This document shows, one piece after another, positions 43,248 through 52,080 of a DNA stretch of 64,000 nucleotides. The notes under the pieces are model-generated. The model saw only the letters and a list, made by a program, of their open reading frames with translations. It made no database searches and had not been told where the DNA came from. Origin of the DNA: Amycolatopsis bullii (GTDB lineage Bacteria > Actinomycetota > Actinomycetes > Mycobacteriales > Pseudonocardiaceae); assembly GCF_014654205.1 (NCBI RefSeq), contig NZ_BNAW01000028.1, forward strand, positions 53,282 to 117,281. Direction: 5' to 3'. How positions within the stretch are numbered: position 1 is the first letter of the stretch; each line of letters starts with the position of its first letter. A program made the position numbers and the translations under genes.

Positions 43248-44081
43248 ATGCCTTCAGGGGACAGACGCGACGCCGTCAAGGCGATCGTCAGCGCGGGCCA
43301 GCGGGAGCTGGTCGCCGAACTGGAACGCCTCGACGGCGGCGGCCGCTTCGGCCGGTCCGGCCGCACGCGGCGGCTGGAGAACGGTGACGTCTTCGAGCGC
43401 GCCGTCGTCAGCGCGGCCTTTTCCGACGAGTTCTTCGTGGCCGGCTTGTCGGTCGTGCTCCACCCGCGCAACCCGTACGTGCCGGCCTTCCAGGCGCACT
43501 TCCGCTACCGCGAAACCGCGGACGCGTGGTGGTTCGGCGGCAGCATCGACCTCCTGCCCTGCTACGGCTTCGCCTCGGACGCGACCCACTTCCACCGGGT
43601 GCTGAAGAGCTACTGCGACACGCTCGACCCGGCGTTCCACGCCCAGGCGAAACGCGCGTGCGACGACCGGTTCCGGCTACCCCACCGCGACGAGGCCCGC
43701 GGCATCGGCGGCATCCTCTTCGACCACTTGTGCCTGCCGGGCCCGGACGGCTGGCGGCGGTCGGCGGCGTTCACCGCGGCGGGCATCGCCGCGATCGCGC
43801 CCGCGTACTTCCCGCTCGTGCGGCGGCGGAAGGACCTGCCGCACGGCGAACGCGAGCGGCAGTGGCAGCTCTACCGCCGCGGCCGGTACGTCGAGTTCAC
43901 GCTCGTCCACGACGCGGCGACCGCGGTGCAGGCCGACGCCGAAGCGATCCTGACGGCGCTGCCGCCGCTGGCGCGGTGGGAGGCGGAGTTCACGCCCGAG
44001 CCGGGGAGCGCGGAGGCGGATCTGGCGTCGTTCCTGGTGCCGCGCGACTGGGCGGCCGAGACTCCGGTGACCGCGGGCTGA
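43248..44081 (+). CDS. hemF: Oxygen-dependent coproporphyrinogen III oxidase (HemF-like)
   Basis: A 277-residue member of the HemF family (E. coli HemF is 299). Clear family motifs are LENGDVFERAVVS, HPRNPYVPAFQAHFRY, WWFGGSIDLLPCYGF, RLPHRDEARGIGGILFDHL and QLYRRGRYVEFTLVHD. It would oxidatively decarboxylate coproporphyrinogen III to protoporphyrinogen IX using O2. Of four histidines reported as conserved in E. coli HemF, three are kept (in HPRNP, THFHR and LPHRD). The one in the PTSHANVR motif is replaced by Gln (PAFQAHFR). Most actinobacteria use the coproporphyrin pathway instead, so presence here is unusual. The ATG follows a G-rich site. Confidence 0.82.
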   Translation: MPSGDRRDAVKAIVSAGQRELVAELERLDGGGRFGRSGRTRRLENGDVFERAVVSAAFSDEFFVAGLSVVLHPRNPYVPAFQAHFRYRETADAWWFGGSIDLLPCYGFASDATHFHRVLKSYCDTLDPAFHAQAKRACDDRFRLPHRDEARGIGGILFDHLCLPGPDGWRRSAAFTAAGIAAIAPAYFPLVRRRKDLPHGERERQWQLYRRGRYVEFTLVHDAATAVQADAEAILTALPPLARWEAEFTPEPGSAEADLASFLVPRDWAAETPVTAG

Positions 44082-44178
44082 CGCGCCCCGCTGAGCGGGA
44101 AACCGTTGGCACGCCGGGTGAGCCGTCGTGTCGAGTATTGACAGGGCCCGCTCGGAGGGTGTGTGATCTGTCCCATAG

Positions 44179-44193
44179 ATAGGAAACTTTCCT
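44179..44193. promoter_or_regulatory. Palindromic operator TAGGAAA-C-TTTCCTA (CsnR/ROK-like box)
   Basis: A perfect 15-bp palindrome 76 bp upstream of the secreted sugar-dehydrogenase gene. The core AGGAAA-N-TTTCCT resembles the operator recalled for the ROK-family repressor CsnR and for boxes upstream of many secreted hydrolases in streptomycetes. It probably ties this gene to carbohydrate-responsive control. The palindrome is seen; the regulator identity is inferred. Confidence 0.65.
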
Positions 44194-44269
44194 AACTATT
44201 GCTACCGGTGGTCCGCCGACCCTTCCGCCCCGGTCACCCCCTGTCCCCCGACAACGCAGGAGGCACCCA

Positions 44270-46825
44270 GTGGCACCCCGTCCACCGTGGCGTGCGGTAC
44301 TGGCCGGTACCGCGGTCGCGGCGCTCGGCCTCACCGCTCTCAGCCCGGTAAACGCTTTCGCGGCCGACACCGAATACGAGTCCGAGAACGCCACCATCTC
44401 GCAGGGCGCGGTCGAGTCGAACCACGCCGGCTACAGCGGCACCGGCTTCGTCAACTTCGACAACGTCGTCGGCAGCTACGTCGAATACTCCGTGAACGCC
44501 GCCCAGGCGGGCACGCACACCCTGACCTTCCGCTACGCCAACGGAACCACCGGCAACCGGCCGGTGAAGCTGTCCGTCGACGGCGGCGACAAGGGCACCG
44601 TCGACTTCCCCGCCACCGGCGCGTGGACGACCTGGAAGACCGTGACCGCGACCGTCCAGCTCACCGCCGGCGTCAACAAGGTCCGCACCACCGCGACCAC
44701 CGCCAACGGCGGCCCGAACGCCGACAAGCTCACCGACACCTTCACCGCGCCGGTGGACCCGGAACCGCCGTCGGCGCCGTCGAACCTCAAGGCGAGCAAC
44801 ATCCTGCCCACCGCGGCCACCTTCACCTGGACCGCCGCGACGGACAACGTCGGCGTCGTCCGCTACGAGATCAACCGCGGCGGCAACATCCTCAAGACCG
44901 TCGACGGGAACACCACGAGCGCGACCGTCGACAACCTGACCCCGAACACGGCCTACGACATCTCGGTCGGCGCGTACGACGCCGCGGGCAACCCGTCGCA
45001 GCAGAGCAACGTGGTCTCCTTCACCACGCCGCCCAGCAACGACACCACCCCGCCCAGCGTGCCGGGCAACCTGCGCTCCACGAGTGTCACCGCGAACAGC
45101 GTCTCCCTCGCGTGGAACGCCGCCACGGACAACGGCGGCACCATCGCGGGCTACGACGTCTACCAGGGCGCCACGAAGGTGGCGACCACGACGTCACTGA
45201 GCACGACGGTCACCGACCTGAGCCCGAACACCTCCTACACGTTCACCGTCAAGGCCCGTGACCCCGACGGCAACACCTCGGCGGCCAGCAACGCCGTCAC
45301 GGCGAAGACCAGTGCCCCGGGCGGCGCCGGGGGCATTCCCGAGTACGACCGGGACATCGCGAAGGTCGACCTCGGCTGGTCGGTGGACTTCCTCCCGAAC
45401 GGCAACGCCCTGGTGACCGAGCGGGACCGCTTCGAGATCCTGCTCGTGACGCCGTCCGGCCAGAAGACCACGCTGGGCAAGGTGCCGGGCGCGGTCGGCA
45501 CCAACGGCGAAGGCGGCCTGCTCGGCCTGGCGATCTCGCCGAACTGGCCGAGTGACCACGCGATCTACCTGTACCACACCGCTTCCGGGGACAACCGGAT
45601 CGTGAAGATGACCTACGACGGCAGCAAGCTGTCGTCGACGTCGACGCCGGTGCTGACCGGGATCGCGAAGAACCGCTACCACAACGGCGGCCGGATCAAG
45701 TTCGGTCCCGACGGCAAGCTGTACGCCACCGTCGGCGACGCCAAGAACAGCGACAACGCGCAGAACAAGAGCTCGCTCAACGGGAAGATCCTGCGACTCA
45801 ACCCGGACGGTTCGGCGCCGGGCGACAACCCGTTCTACGCCACCGGCGGCAACGCGCGGTACGTCTGGAGCTACGGCCACCGCAACCCGCAGGGCCTGGC
45901 CTGGGACTCCCGCGGCCAGCTGTGGGCGGCGGAGTTCGGCGAGAGCAGCCAGGACGAGCTCAACCTGATCCAGAAGGGCGGCAACTTCGGCTGGCCCAGC
46001 TGCGAAGGCACGCAGGGCAGCTGCAGCGGCTACATCGCGCCGAAGAAGACGTGGTCCACTTCGCAGGCCGGGCCGAGTGGCGTGGAGATCGTCAACGACT
46101 GGATCTACATCGCCGGCGTCACCGGGCAGCAGCTGTTCGCCACGCAGATCAACGCGGCGGGCACGGGTGTCGGCACGGTGTCGACGCTGTTCTCCGGCCG
46201 CTGGGGCCGGCTGCGCTCGGTCACCAAGACCCCGGACGGCGGCCTCTGGCTGACCTCGACGAACAACGACAAGAACGGCGGCACGCCGTCGGTGCTGGAC
46301 AACGTCATCGTGCGGCTGAAGTTCCCTGGCGGCAGCGGGTTCAAGCTGACCAGCCCGGCCTTCGCCGACAACGCCACCATCCCGGACAAGTACACCTGCG
46401 CCGGGGACGGCACGGCGGGCCAGGACCCGTCGCCGCCGCTGGCGTGGGGCGCCGCCGACGGCGCGAAGGGCTACGCCGTCGTGTTCGCCGACGTCGCCAA
46501 CAACGGCAACAAGCTGCACTGGGCGATCTGGGACGTCCCGGCGGCCACCCGCTCGCTGCCGGAGGGGCTCGGGGCGGGGTACACCGTGCCGAACCAGGGT
46601 GGCGCCAAGCAGAAGGCGATGGGCAGCGGAGCGAACGCGCAGAAGTTCTTCGGCCCCTGCCCGGGCGGCTCGAGCCACCCGTACACGTTCACCCTCTACA
46701 CCCTGAACACCGCCACGGTCCCCGGCCTGACGTCGTCCTCGACGATGGCCCAGATCGAGACGGCGATCAAGGGCGCGTCGACGGCGAACGTCGTGCTGCG
46801 CGGCAAGTCCGGCGCGGCCGCCTGA
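44270..46825 (+). CDS. Secreted multidomain sugar dehydrogenase (CBM-FN3-FN3-GSDH-PEBP)
   Basis: An 851-residue exported protein. Signal peptide 1-31 is cleaved after NAFA. A carbohydrate-binding CBM6/35-like domain spans about 34-160 (ESENATISQGAVESNHAGYS, GSYVEYSVNAAQAGTHTL). Two fibronectin-III domains lie at about 166-254 and 262-347. A soluble glucose/sorbosone-dehydrogenase beta-propeller spans about 355-684 (GGLLGLAISPNW, YHNGGRIKFGPDGKLY, YGHRNPQGLAWD), expected to use PQQ. A YbhB/YbcL-type PEBP domain closes at about 690-848 (DPSPPLAWGAADGAKGYAVV, KLHWAIWDVPA). It probably binds polysaccharide and oxidises sugar outside the cell. GTG 44270 follows an AGGAGG site. It is probably controlled by the palindrome upstream. 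Confidence 0.88.
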   Translation: MAPRPPWRAVLAGTAVAALGLTALSPVNAFAADTEYESENATISQGAVESNHAGYSGTGFVNFDNVVGSYVEYSVNAAQAGTHTLTFRYANGTTGNRPVKLSVDGGDKGTVDFPATGAWTTWKTVTATVQLTAGVNKVRTTATTANGGPNADKLTDTFTAPVDPEPPSAPSNLKASNILPTAATFTWTAATDNVGVVRYEINRGGNILKTVDGNTTSATVDNLTPNTAYDISVGAYDAAGNPSQQSNVVSFTTPPSNDTTPPSVPGNLRSTSVTANSVSLAWNAATDNGGTIAGYDVYQGATKVATTTSLSTTVTDLSPNTSYTFTVKARDPDGNTSAASNAVTAKTSAPGGAGGIPEYDRDIAKVDLGWSVDFLPNGNALVTERDRFEILLVTPSGQKTTLGKVPGAVGTNGEGGLLGLAISPNWPSDHAIYLYHTASGDNRIVKMTYDGSKLSSTSTPVLTGIAKNRYHNGGRIKFGPDGKLYATVGDAKNSDNAQNKSSLNGKILRLNPDGSAPGDNPFYATGGNARYVWSYGHRNPQGLAWDSRGQLWAAEFGESSQDELNLIQKGGNFGWPSCEGTQGSCSGYIAPKKTWSTSQAGPSGVEIVNDWIYIAGVTGQQLFATQINAAGTGVGTVSTLFSGRWGRLRSVTKTPDGGLWLTSTNNDKNGGTPSVLDNVIVRLKFPGGSGFKLTSPAFADNATIPDKYTCAGDGTAGQDPSPPLAWGAADGAKGYAVVFADVANNGNKLHWAIWDVPAATRSLPEGLGAGYTVPNQGGAKQKAMGSGANAQKFFGPCPGGSSHPYTFTLYTLNTATVPGLTSSSTMAQIETAIKGASTANVVLRGKSGAAA

Positions 46826-46830
46826 AAGCC

Positions 46831-46871
46831 GCGGCAGGGGTGACCGGAGCGGCGCCGGTCACCCCTGCCGC
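46831..46871. terminator. Shared bidirectional terminator
   Basis: GCGGCAGGGGTGACCGG (46831-46847) pairs perfectly with CCGGTCACCCCTGCCGC (46855-46871) around a 7-nt loop. It lies between the convergent sugar-dehydrogenase and 46,874 genes, only 2-6 nt from their stops. Confidence 0.88.
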
Positions 46872-46873
46872 CC

Positions 46874-47242
46874 TCAGCCCGGCTCCGAGATCCGGCGCAG
46901 GTGGGCGTCGACGTCGAAGCCGTGTTCCTCCAGCCGGCGGCGGGCCAGCAGGAGCTCGTCGGGGGTGAACAGCTCGGCGTACTCCTCGCGGAGCATGACC
47001 GCCTCGGAGCTGCGGCCGAGCTGGTTCTTCTCCCAGAGCACGGTGAACCCGCCCGCGGTGCCGGCCCCGCGCAGCAGCAGCCGGGCCGCTTCGACGCCGC
47101 CGTGCTCGCGCACCATGCGTTCGAACTGGGCGGGGCGGTAGCCGTAATCCTTGGCCAGGACCCGGCAGCCGTCGAGCAGGTCCTCGGTGAACCGCGCGGC
47201 GAGCCGGGGATCGGCCGGGACGGATGCGGCTGGTTCGGGCAT
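46874..47242 (-). CDS. Hypothetical protein (122 residues)
   Basis: Not recognised beyond being a conserved-looking small soluble protein. It is helix-rich: DPRLAARFTEDLLDGCRVLA, KDYGYRPAQFERMVREHGGV and EAVMLREEYAELFTPDELLL. The last two stretches resemble actinobacterial proteins near restriction or repair genes, but no function follows. ATG 47242 has GAGAGGTTGC upstream. It converges on the sugar-dehydrogenase gene over a shared terminator and is divergent from the next hypothetical gene, with about 160 bp between. Confidence 0.7.
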   Translation of the reverse strand: MPEPAASVPADPRLAARFTEDLLDGCRVLAKDYGYRPAQFERMVREHGGVEAARLLLRGAGTAGGFTVLWEKNQLGRSSEAVMLREEYAELFTPDELLLARRRLEEHGFDVDAHLRRISEPG

Positions 47243-47405
47243 GGGGCAACCTCTCGACGCGACGGCTTCCCAGATTAATCGCGAACCGGCGCGGTTTCGC
47301 TACGCCATTCGAGCCACGAATTCGCCGGGTGCACTCTACGTGGCGAAAGAAGTGGACAAACAGCGCAAATCTCGACGGTCGGTGATCTCTGCCATGCTGA
47401 CCGCC

Positions 47406-48524
47406 ATGCGAACCGTGGTCCACGGCGACGTTCACGTCCACTATGGACAGATCTACGTCCACGACGAGGAGCGAGAGCCGTTCGAAGGTGACCTGCACGC
47501 GTGTTTCGCCGGGCAGCGCAACGGGCTCTGCGGCGCCGCGGTGCCCGGCACCCTCTTCCTCATCACCGGACTGCACACCGGCGAGGTCGGCTTCACCGCC
47601 GAGGTGCACTCGTCCGAGCCACCGGACGGCGGCGGCGAGGACGTCGTCGAGGCATCGTTTCGGGCTCTCGGCCGGACGGTGCTGGTCACGTGGGGTGGCG
47701 GGGCCTGGTGGGACCTCGAGCTGACACCGGGCGACTACCGCGTCCGCTACAGCGGCACGGCGATGGACGCGGGCCGCGAGCGCGACACCCGGCTCGGCGG
47801 CGAGCCCCGGCTGGACAGTTACCTGCTGCAGTTCTGGCCCGCACCGGCGGCGCCGGACGTCGTCGTCCGCGAAACGAGCGCGATCGCGGCTTATTGGCAC
47901 GGTTTCGCGCGGAACCTGCCTCCGCCGCCGACGGAAGCGGAGCGCGCCGCGCAGCGGGAGGCGGACCGGCGGGCCGAGGAGGAGGCGCGGGCGAAGGCGG
48001 AGCACGAGCAGCTGCTGCGGGAGTGGGAGGGGGTGCTGCCGCCCGCGCCGGTGCTCGACCTGCCGCCGGGTCCGCTGCGGGCGTTCGCCAAGCGCGACCG
48101 CGAACTGGTGGGCGCGGCGCTGGCGGCCGGCCCGGAGGTCCGGCGTGCGCTCGCCCGCCGGGTGGCGCGCCTGGCGTTCGAGCGGGCCGGGCTGGACGGC
48201 GTCGGCTGGATCGCCGAAGGCTTGCGCGCGCTGGACGAAGGGAGCGCGCTGCCGCCCCCGTTCGACGACTGGACCGCGGCGTGGGACCGGCTGTTGTCGG
48301 ACCCGGAGGTCCCGCACACGCTGGTGCGCACACCGGACGGACGCCACGACAACGCGTTGCAGCAGGCCATGGCGTTCCCGGCGATCTTCGCCGCGGCGCA
48401 CGAGGACCTGTCGAGGGCCCTGGGCGAGGCGTTGTCGGCGGCGGAGTACACCTACGGCGCCGACCGGGAGCGGTTCTCGGCGGAGGTGCGGGCAGCGCTG
48501 GCCGAGCTGGCTGGAAGCGGCTGA
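47406..48524 (+). CDS. Hypothetical protein (about 372 residues)
   Basis: No family recognised. The N-terminal 165 residues are beta-rich (VVHGDVHVHYGQIYVHDE, LFLITGLHTGEVGFTAEVHS, DYRVRYSGTAMDAGR). A charged helix follows at about 180-215 (AQREADRRAEEEARAKAEHE). The C-terminal half is helical (LERAGLDGVGWIAEGLRALDE and FDDWTAAWDRLLSDPEVPHT context). It looks like a soluble multi-domain protein with a coiled linker. ATG 47406 or ATG 47394 are both possible; neither has a good ribosome site, and the frame upstream is probably shadow. Convergent with the TetR gene at 48,582. Confidence 0.68.
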   Translation: MRTVVHGDVHVHYGQIYVHDEEREPFEGDLHACFAGQRNGLCGAAVPGTLFLITGLHTGEVGFTAEVHSSEPPDGGGEDVVEASFRALGRTVLVTWGGGAWWDLELTPGDYRVRYSGTAMDAGRERDTRLGGEPRLDSYLLQFWPAPAAPDVVVRETSAIAAYWHGFARNLPPPPTEAERAAQREADRRAEEEARAKAEHEQLLREWEGVLPPAPVLDLPPGPLRAFAKRDRELVGAALAAGPEVRRALARRVARLAFERAGLDGVGWIAEGLRALDEGSALPPPFDDWTAAWDRLLSDPEVPHTLVRTPDGRHDNALQQAMAFPAIFAAAHEDLSRALGEALSAAEYTYGADRERFSAEVRAALAELAGSG

Positions 48525-48581
48525 CCCGGCGGGTTTCGGCGACGACCGGCCGCAGCCTGTGCGCCTTGGCCGGAAGCGGCG

Positions 48582-49190
48582 TCACCAGCCGAACAGGCCG
48601 CCCATGATCCGGGCGCAGCGGGCCGTCATCGCGTCCGCGTCTTCGTCCGGGCGGTCGATCCACCAGCTGATCAGCGAGTCCACCACCCCGGTCCACACCT
48701 GCGCGACCGCCTCGATGTCCGCCGGGTCGGCCAGGCCGCGGGAGGTCAGCAGCTGCGTCGCGCCGAGCACGGCGAAGGCGTCGAGCCGGCGGCGGTAGTC
48801 CGCGGCCGCCGCGGCGATGTCGCCCGTCGACGGCACCGTCGGGTCGCGCAGGAGGCGCCACGCGTACCGGTCGTGGTCGAACGTCGTGAAGATCGCCGAA
48901 AGGACCTTCAGCGGCATCTGGTCGGGCTCGCCGCCGGCCGCCATGGTCGTGGCCACGCCGTCGGTGAGGCGGCCGCCCGCGCGGTGCAGGCACGCGAGGT
49001 ACAACCCGTCCTTCGAGCCGAAGTACTGGTACAGCAACGGCTTCGTGACCCCGACCCGGCGCGCGATCTCCACCATCGACGCGCCCGCGTACCCCGCCCG
49101 GCCGAACTCCTCGGTGCCGGCCACCACGAGCTGGGCCTCGCGCTCTTCGCGGGGCATCCCCTTGGTCCCCACCGCCCTTGACTCCGTCAC
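48582..49190 (-). CDS. TetR-family transcriptional regulator
   Basis: A 202-residue TetR protein. The HTH region is GTEEFGRAGYAGASMVEIAR and RVGVTKPLLYQYFGSKDGLY (about residues 25-63). The C-terminal ligand domain contains LLRDPTVPSTGDIAAAAADY and SLISWWIDRPDEDADAM. GTG 49190 starts it. The divergent sterol-desaturase-family gene begins 70 bp away. The gap contains GTAAAGTGACCC and GGGTAAGTTAC half-sites arranged as an imperfect dyad around GA, a plausible operator. It presumably represses itself and the desaturase-like gene; the ligand, perhaps lipid-like, is unknown. Confidence 0.9.
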   Translation of the reverse strand: MTESRAVGTKGMPREEREAQLVVAGTEEFGRAGYAGASMVEIARRVGVTKPLLYQYFGSKDGLYLACLHRAGGRLTDGVATTMAAGGEPDQMPLKVLSAIFTTFDHDRYAWRLLRDPTVPSTGDIAAAAADYRRRLDAFAVLGATQLLTSRGLADPADIEAVAQVWTGVVDSLISWWIDRPDEDADAMTARCARIMGGLFGW

Positions 49191-49260
49191 ACGCGAGAGC
49201 CTACCGTGCGTAAAGTGACCCGAGGGTAAGTTACCGAATGGTCAGATCCAAGGAGGCGAC

Positions 49261-50157
49261 GTGGCCGAGTTCCTGGCGCACCTGCGCGACCCCGTGTTGT
49301 TCGCGATACCGGTGTTCCTGCTGTTCGTGACGATCGAAATCGTCGCGGTGCACGTCCTCGGCCACGACGACAACGTCGTCGGCTACAGCGTCGCCGACAC
49401 CCGCACGAGCATGCTGATGGGCACGGTCGCCGTCGGCGTCAACGCGCTGTTCCGGCTGGTGATGCTGGTCGTGTTCGCGGCGCTGTTCGAGCTGGCACCG
49501 GTCAGGTTCGACCCACGCGACTGGTGGACGTGGGTGCTCATGCTGCTCGGCCAGGAGCTCGTGTTCTACGCCTACCACCGCGCGAGCCACCGCGTGCGGC
49601 TGCTCTGGGCCGGCCACCAGGTGCACCACTCCAGCGAGCACTACAACTTCTCGACGGCGCTGCGCCAGAAGTGGACCCCGTACTTCCAGCTGCCGTTCTG
49701 GTCGGTGCTGGCGCTGTGCGGCATCCCGCCCTGGATGATCCTGACCGGGCTGTCGATCGACCTCGTCTACCAGTTCTTCGTGCACACCGAGAAGGTCGGC
49801 AAGCTCCCCCGCTGGTTCGAGTACGTCTTCAACACCCCGTCCCACCACCGCGTCCACCACGGCAGCGACGAGGAGTACCTGGACGCCAACTACGGCGGAA
49901 TCCTGATCATCTGGGATCGGCTGTTCGGCAGCTTCGTGCCCGAAGGCAAGCGTCCGACGTACGGGCTGACGACGAACATCGGGACGTACAACCTGCTGCG
50001 CGTCGGCTTCCACGAGTACGGCTCGATCCTGCGGGACCTGCGTGGAGCCGGGACGTGGCGCGAGCGCGCGGGATACGTGTTCGGGCCACCCGGCTGGCAG
50101 CCCGGACTACGCGATGTCCCGCAGGGCCAAGCTGTTCAGGGGCGGTCGCTGCGGTGA
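49261..50157 (+). CDS. Sterol desaturase / fatty-acid hydroxylase family protein
   Basis: A 298-residue membrane di-iron oxygenase. The eight-histidine signature is present as HRASH, HQVHHSSEHYNF and HHRVHH (HxxxH, HxxHH, HxxHH), with LGQELVFYAYHR before it and NYGGILIIWDRLFGSF after it. Hydrophobic segments flank the first box. Actinobacterial members hydroxylate or desaturate lipids, and the substrate is unknown. GTG 49261 follows AAGGAGGCGAC. It is divergent from TetR, its likely repressor. The 3' end overlaps the convergent gpgS gene by 51 bp. Confidence 0.9.
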   Translation: MAEFLAHLRDPVLFAIPVFLLFVTIEIVAVHVLGHDDNVVGYSVADTRTSMLMGTVAVGVNALFRLVMLVVFAALFELAPVRFDPRDWWTWVLMLLGQELVFYAYHRASHRVRLLWAGHQVHHSSEHYNFSTALRQKWTPYFQLPFWSVLALCGIPPWMILTGLSIDLVYQFFVHTEKVGKLPRWFEYVFNTPSHHRVHHGSDEEYLDANYGGILIIWDRLFGSFVPEGKRPTYGLTTNIGTYNLLRVGFHEYGSILRDLRGAGTWRERAGYVFGPPGWQPGLRDVPQGQAVQGRSLR

Positions 50158-51066
50158 CGTGAGATCGGTCAGCACGATCTCACGCTCGACACCCGGCGAC
50201 GTCCCGCGCCGGAACTGGGCGAGCAGTGTGGCCGGCGGGGCCGCGGTGACCAGGCGGCCGTGGCGTTCCAGGCGGTCGAAGAGCGTCTGCATGATCTGGC
50301 CGGACATCCGGCCCAGCGCCTGGGTGCTCTGGTGGCGGTGGGCGCGGTGGCCGAGGTCGACCTGGGCGAGTGCGTCGAGGCCGCGCAGTTCCAGCAAATC
50401 GATGAGGTGCCCGATTTCGACGCCGTAGTTCGCGACGAACGGGATGCTCTCCAGCACTTCGCGGCGGCCCGCGTACTCCCCTGCCAGGGGCTGGACGAAC
50501 CCGGCCAGCTCCGGCCAGAACATGTTGAGCAGCGGCCGGGCGACGAGCTCGGTGACGCGGCCGCCGCCGTCGGCCTCGGTGCCCAGCGGGCGGTGGTAGA
50601 AGCCCTTGACGTAGGCGACCGTCGGGTCGGTGAGCAGCGGGCCGAGCAGCCCGGTGACGTAGTCCGTGGTGAAGTCGTAGAGGTCGCCGTCGACGAAGAC
50701 GACGAGGTCGCCGCTCGTGGCCGCCACGCCCTTCCAGAGCGCCTCGCCCTTGCCGGCCAGGCCTGCGAGGCCGGGGAAGACGGCGTCCTGCGCGACGACG
50801 TCCGCCCCCGCGGCCGCGGCGACTTCGGCGGTGGCGTCGGTGGAGTGGCTGTCGACGACGAGGATTTCGTCGACGAGCACGCCCTGCAGCTCGTCCCGGA
50901 TCGCCGTGACGATCGCGCCGACGGTGGCTTCCTCGTTCCGGGCCGGGATGACGACGGACACCGTGGTCCCGCGTTTGGCCGCGACGAGCTCGCGGGTGGT
51001 CCAGTCCCCGGCCTTGCTGCTGCGCCGGGTGAGCCAGGTGCCGATCTCCGGCGAAACCTGCAGCAT
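50107..51066 (-). CDS. gpgS: Glucosyl-3-phosphoglycerate synthase
   Basis: A 319-residue GT81 glycosyltransferase that makes glucosyl-3-phosphoglycerate, the first step of (methyl)glucose lipopolysaccharide or glucosylglycerate synthesis. Visible are VSVVIPARNEEATVGAIV, ILVVDSHSTDATAEVAAAAG, the metal-binding VVFVDGDLYDF, and QPLAGEYAGRREVLESIPF with YGVEIGHLIDLL. The C-terminal VDLGHRAHRHQ segment is typical of Rv1208-like enzymes. ATG 51066. Its last 17 codons are antisense to the end of the sterol-desaturase gene, an uncommon overlap. No other MGLP genes are adjacent. Confidence 0.93.
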   Translation of the reverse strand: MLQVSPEIGTWLTRRSSKAGDWTTRELVAAKRGTTVSVVIPARNEEATVGAIVTAIRDELQGVLVDEILVVDSHSTDATAEVAAAAGADVVAQDAVFPGLAGLAGKGEALWKGVAATSGDLVVFVDGDLYDFTTDYVTGLLGPLLTDPTVAYVKGFYHRPLGTEADGGGRVTELVARPLLNMFWPELAGFVQPLAGEYAGRREVLESIPFVANYGVEIGHLIDLLELRGLDALAQVDLGHRAHRHQSTQALGRMSGQIMQTLFDRLERHGRLVTAAPPATLLAQFRRGTSPGVEREIVLTDLTSPQRPPLNSLALRDIA

Positions 51067-51228
51067 GCGTTTCCCCTTCCCTCGTTCCCCTCCGAGGTTC
51101 GACGTCCCGCGTTTCGGCGTTCGCTCCGTGGTGCTACCGCGGTGTTACGAGATGGCGGCCCGCGTTAAACCGGCTGACGGCCGCAGGCAACGCGCCTAGG
51201 ATCACGACGAATCGAGGGGGAAGCACGA

Positions 51229-52080
51229 GTGCGCGAAGCGATCCGGCCGTTCCGCTGGGACCTGGTGCGGCCCGACCACCTCGGTTCCCTGCTCGACGGC
51301 CTTCCCGAGCCGGACCTGTGGTTCCTCGACGACCTGATCGACTGCGCCGCGAAAGTGCTGGCGCGGTCCGAGGACGGCGAGCTGTACTTCATCGGCCGGT
51401 CCGCGGACTCCGTCTTCGACCTGCTCGGCGGCGCCCTGCCCGACCCGGGCCGGCTGCACCTGCTGCCGCTGTCCACCGGATCCATCGACGGCTGGTTCGG
51501 CCGGCTCCACCCGGCCGAAGTGGCGCAGCTGCGGACGAACCTGGCCGCGCACGGGCTGAGCCCCGCGGCGCTCGCCCGCGGCTCCCGGCCGATCGTCTTC
51601 ACCGACGTCGTGTCGACGGGCCGGACGCTCGAGCAGCTGTTGGACATCCTGCGCGACTGGGCCGCCGACGAGCGGGCGGACTGGCCGGCGGCGCTCCGCC
51701 GGGTCCGGATCGTCGGCCTGACGCGGCGCAAGCACACCAGTCCGAACACCCACCGGTGGCAGCAGCACGCGGACTGGGCTCGAGACGTGCCGATCCGGAA
51801 CGTCTCCGTCGAGTCCGCGCTGTTCAGCTACCTCGCCGACCGGCAGCACAAGCTGGCGCCGTCGTTCAGCCGCTTCCTTTGGGCCGACGACGGAGTACGC
51901 GACCCCGGCCGGGACGACAGCACCCGCCGCGCGCTGGCCGAGGCGGTCGCCATCGCCGAAGCCGGGTGCACCCCGGTCGTCCGCGAACGGCTCGCCCGGA
52001 CCATGACCCGCGAACCCGCGATCGCCGAACCGTGGCTGCGGGACCTCGTCGGGCGTCTCACCCCCAAAGGGAGCACATGA
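51229..52080 (+). CDS. Phosphoribosyltransferase-like hypothetical protein
   Basis: A 283-residue soluble protein. The segment SRPIVFTDVVSTGRTLEQLL (about residues 120-140) has the shape of a PRPP-binding loop (acidic pair replaced by TD, then STGxT), and ELYFIGRSADSVFDLLGG resembles the first type I PRTase strand. The substrate-specific hood is not recognisable. Some actinobacterial homologues are annotated only as hypothetical. GTG 51229 follows GAGGGGG, and a TAGGAT box at 51197-51202 could be the -10. The stop overlaps the next gene (ATGA), so the two form an operon. Enzymatic activity is uncertain. Confidence 0.68.
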   Translation: MREAIRPFRWDLVRPDHLGSLLDGLPEPDLWFLDDLIDCAAKVLARSEDGELYFIGRSADSVFDLLGGALPDPGRLHLLPLSTGSIDGWFGRLHPAEVAQLRTNLAAHGLSPAALARGSRPIVFTDVVSTGRTLEQLLDILRDWAADERADWPAALRRVRIVGLTRRKHTSPNTHRWQQHADWARDVPIRNVSVESALFSYLADRQHKLAPSFSRFLWADDGVRDPGRDDSTRRALAEAVAIAEAGCTPVVRERLARTMTREPAIAEPWLRDLVGRLTPKGST

